From Dugong dugon (Eukaryota > Chordata > Mammalia > Sirenia > Dugongidae): a DNA stretch of 64,000 nucleotides. The notes under the pieces are model-generated. The model searched no databases. It was not told the DNA's origin and saw only the letters and a program-made list of their open reading frames with translations. Made by a program: the position numbers and the translations under genes. Of the stretch, positions 62,131 through 64,000 are shown piece by piece (position 1 is the stretch's first letter; each line of letters opens with the position of its first letter). The stretch spans positions 17,292,501 to 17,356,500 of the forward strand of contig CM057469.1 in the NCBI GenBank assembly GCA_030035585.1, read 5' to 3'.

Positions 62131-62719
62131 TTACCTTATTATTCTGGTGCTCAAATTGTCCCAGATTTTGCCTGGAGGAGACTCTTCAAGCTGGCTCTCA
62201 TGTCGTTGTAATATGCCCCTATCTTTTTTTTTTTCTTTTAAACATCCTTACTTTCTGGTATACCAAATGTTCTAGGCTCATCCTGGTTGCCTGCCCCAAC
62301 CCTGGAATCAGTATTTCTCTGAGGATTCTTGGCTTGTGGTGAGGAATGGTATTAGAGATGAAGATCTGAGCACTGGATATGCTACTGGGATGTCTTTGTT
62401 TCTTGATCCTTTCAGCAGCCCGAGCTGAAAGTAAGTGTGAAGATATGTACACAGCATAGACATGTGCATGCATAAAATGCATCCACATCTACGTCTCCGT
62501 ATTTTAGATATCATGATTTCACACCAGTACCTCCAATTTCAGTTTGTCTCCTCAGGGTTCTTTCTTGTAGTCTGCTGTTCCATATTTGTATGTTCCTTCT
62601 TCCTCAGTGAGACCCTCAGTGACATCAGTCCATTTTCTCATTATTTTAACTCTATATGTGGTCTCTACCACCTGTCTGTCAGTTTGTCATACTGTTTAAT
62701 TTTGATCAGTATATAATTT
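62131..62719. other. SMYD3 intron 1, nothing assigned
   Basis: No exon or clear repeat seen. Confidence 0.35.
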
Positions 62720-63125
62720 TGTGATGGCTTGCTGTGATGCTGGAAGCTATGCCACCAGTATTTCACATACTAGCAGGATCACCCCTGGTGGACAGGTTTC
62801 AGTGGAGCTTCCAGACGAAAGCAGAATAAGAAGAAAGGCCTGCTGATCTACTTTTGAAAACTGGCCAGTGAAAACCTTATAGATCACAAAGGAACATCGT
62901 CACTCACTTGCTTTGGACACGTCATCAGGATGGATTAATTGCTGGAGGAAGACATCATGTTTGGTGAAGTGAGGGCGAGGGAGACCCTTGGCAAGGTGGA
63001 TCGGCGCAGTAACCATGGTGATAGACTCGAGCATGCCAGTGATCTTGAAGATGACGCAGGACTGGGCAACGTTTTATTCTGTTGTACATAAGGTTGCCAT
63101 GAGTTGGAGTTGACTCGAAGGTGGC
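62720..63125 (+). mobile_element. Internally deleted RTE element (5' UTR joined to 3' end)
   Basis: 5' UTR text ('ctgtgatgctggaagctatg', 'cacccctggtggacaggttt') runs to about 62,905 and then joins the C-terminal and 3' region ('ttgctttggacacgtcatca', 'gaggaagacatcatgtttgg', 'gaagatgacgcaggactggg'). It keeps more of the 3' part than the copy at 49,715, so the break points differ. Confidence 0.75.
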
Positions 63126-63494
63126 TACTTATCTATCTCTATATGTGGTCTAAATTTTTTTCAGAACTGCTTTGCCCACATCACTACGAAAAAATAAGCC
63201 TACTAAAAACAGTTCAGCATTTGTTTGCAATTCCCCTCTCCCCTCCACTCCACCCGAGACTGAGGGTATATAGTCAAGTACTGTGCTTATAAATTACTTG
63301 TAGTCTTTCTTTTTTTCTCTTCTGTGTGTTTATGGTATTTATTTGGAATACAATTGAGTTCATTTGTTTCACTCTGATTTCAGTTTTAGGTTACTTCCCG
63401 TCCCATGGTTTTTATTTAATTTTAATTTTTGAATACGTAGAACATTGAAATGTTTCCAAAATTCCAAACTGTACAAAAAGATGTACTGATAGAA

Positions 63495-63585
63495 GCATTG
63501 TTGTTAGCTGGCATTACAACTGTGAGTTGGCGCCTGACTCATGGTGACCCTGTGCACAATGGAATTTCCTTCCTTATGCATCCTG
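63495..63585 (-). mobile_element. RTE-clade 3' fragment, antisense
   Basis: 'ttgttgttagctggcattac', 'gagttggcgcctgactcatg' and 'accctgtgcacaatggaatt' match the RTE 3' terminus read antisense, shortened. Confidence 0.65.
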
Positions 63586-64000
63586 TTCCCCACTGCCCAC
63601 CCTTTGTAAGTAAGCAGGTTCATTGTTTTCTGGTCTATCTAGTATGTCTTGTCTTTTTTTTTTGGTAAAGTTAAGTAAATATTTTTCACTCTTATACAAA
63701 AGGTGGCATACTGTATATGCTCTTGCATTTTGCTTTCTTCACTTAATCGTTGTCGTGTGCCATTGAGTTGATTCTGACTCATAGCGACCCTGTAGGACAG
63801 AGTAGAACTGCCCATAGGTTTTCCTAGGCTGTAATCTTTACGGGAGCAGACTGCCAGGTCTTTTCTTCTGCGGAATGGCTGGTGGATTCTAACTACCAAC
63901 CTTTCTGTTGGCAGCCTAGCACTTAACCATTGTGCCACCAGGGCTCCTTTGCTTAACAATATCTCCTGGAAATCCCTCCATATCAGTCCATAGCAACCTT
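63586..64000 (-). mobile_element. Old L1M 3' region, antisense, split by an AfroSINE
   Basis: 'ggtggcatactgtatatgct', 'cattttgctttcttcactta' before and 'caatatctcctggaaatccc', 'tccatatcagtccatagcaa' after the SINE at 63,747-63,948. It continues past the window. Confidence 0.6.
63747..63948 (-). mobile_element. AfroSINE (full-length class), antisense
   Basis: 'tgtgccattgagttgattct', 'cctgtaggacagagtagaac', 'gggagcagactgccaggtct' and 'ttgtgccaccagggctcc'. CTTAA lies on both sides within 'acttaa' and 'gcttaa'. Confidence 0.9.

Larger units (their letters stand above)
48489..64000 (+). other. SMYD3: SMYD3 intron 1 (5' part)
   Basis: No second coding exon (which should begin with residues after LLG and carry the MYND cysteines C62 and C65) was found on the plus strand, so the intron runs past the window end. 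It is mostly repeats, listed separately. Confidence 0.75.

Overview
The window is nuclear DNA of a placental mammal from Afrotheria, most likely an elephant or close relative. About thirty copies of the tRNA-derived Afrotherian SINE (AfroSINE) occur on both strands. They sit with a Loxodonta-type L1 3' end, RTE-clade LINE pieces and MaLR-type LTRs. No single base shown here separates elephant genera. Nothing prokaryotic, no CRISPR array and no confident RNA gene was seen.

Three protein genes are recognised, in the order known from human 1q44 (flipped here): CNST (consortin, minus strand), TFB2M (plus) and SMYD3 (plus). Positions 1 to about 17,290 are best read as CNST intron 1, filled with repeats. 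A CpG island at about 16,980-18,120 holds the CNST noncoding first exon (donor at 17,289) head to head with the TFB2M start (ATG 17,782). Tandem GABP/NRF-2-like sites and a near-consensus NRF-1-like site lie between them. TFB2M is complete: eight coding exons (17,782-36,213), all GT-AG and in phase, encode 397 residues, followed by a 3' UTR with AATAAA at 36,760. Its largest intron (18,933-26,680) carries a dense cluster of RTE and AfroSINE insertions, including an open frame of 446 codons from an RTE reverse transcriptase fused to SINE sequence.

From 36.8 to 48.1 kb is the TFB2M-SMYD3 intergenic space: LTR-like pieces, HAL1/L1 fragments, SINEs, microsatellites and an unidentified coding-like relic at 41,581-41,937. 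A second CpG island (about 48,100-48,720) contains SMYD3 coding exon 1 (48,325-48,488), which encodes the start of the split SET domain and the first two MYND zinc ligands. The rest (48,489-64,000) is SMYD3 intron 1: L1 3' ends, SINEs, MER5 elements, a MaLR LTR and two internally deleted RTE copies.

TFB2M is the mitochondrial transcription initiation factor that works with POLRMT and TFAM. SMYD3 is a lysine methyltransferase. CNST is a trans-Golgi sorting factor for connexins. They are neighbours by conserved synteny and do not form a pathway. I found no new multi-gene system. The notable signals are the promoter sites, an Asp-to-Gly difference in the TFB2M motif IV region, datable nested insertions with exact target-site duplications, a palindromic SINE, recurrent RTE deletion derivatives and two unidentified retrocopy-like relics.
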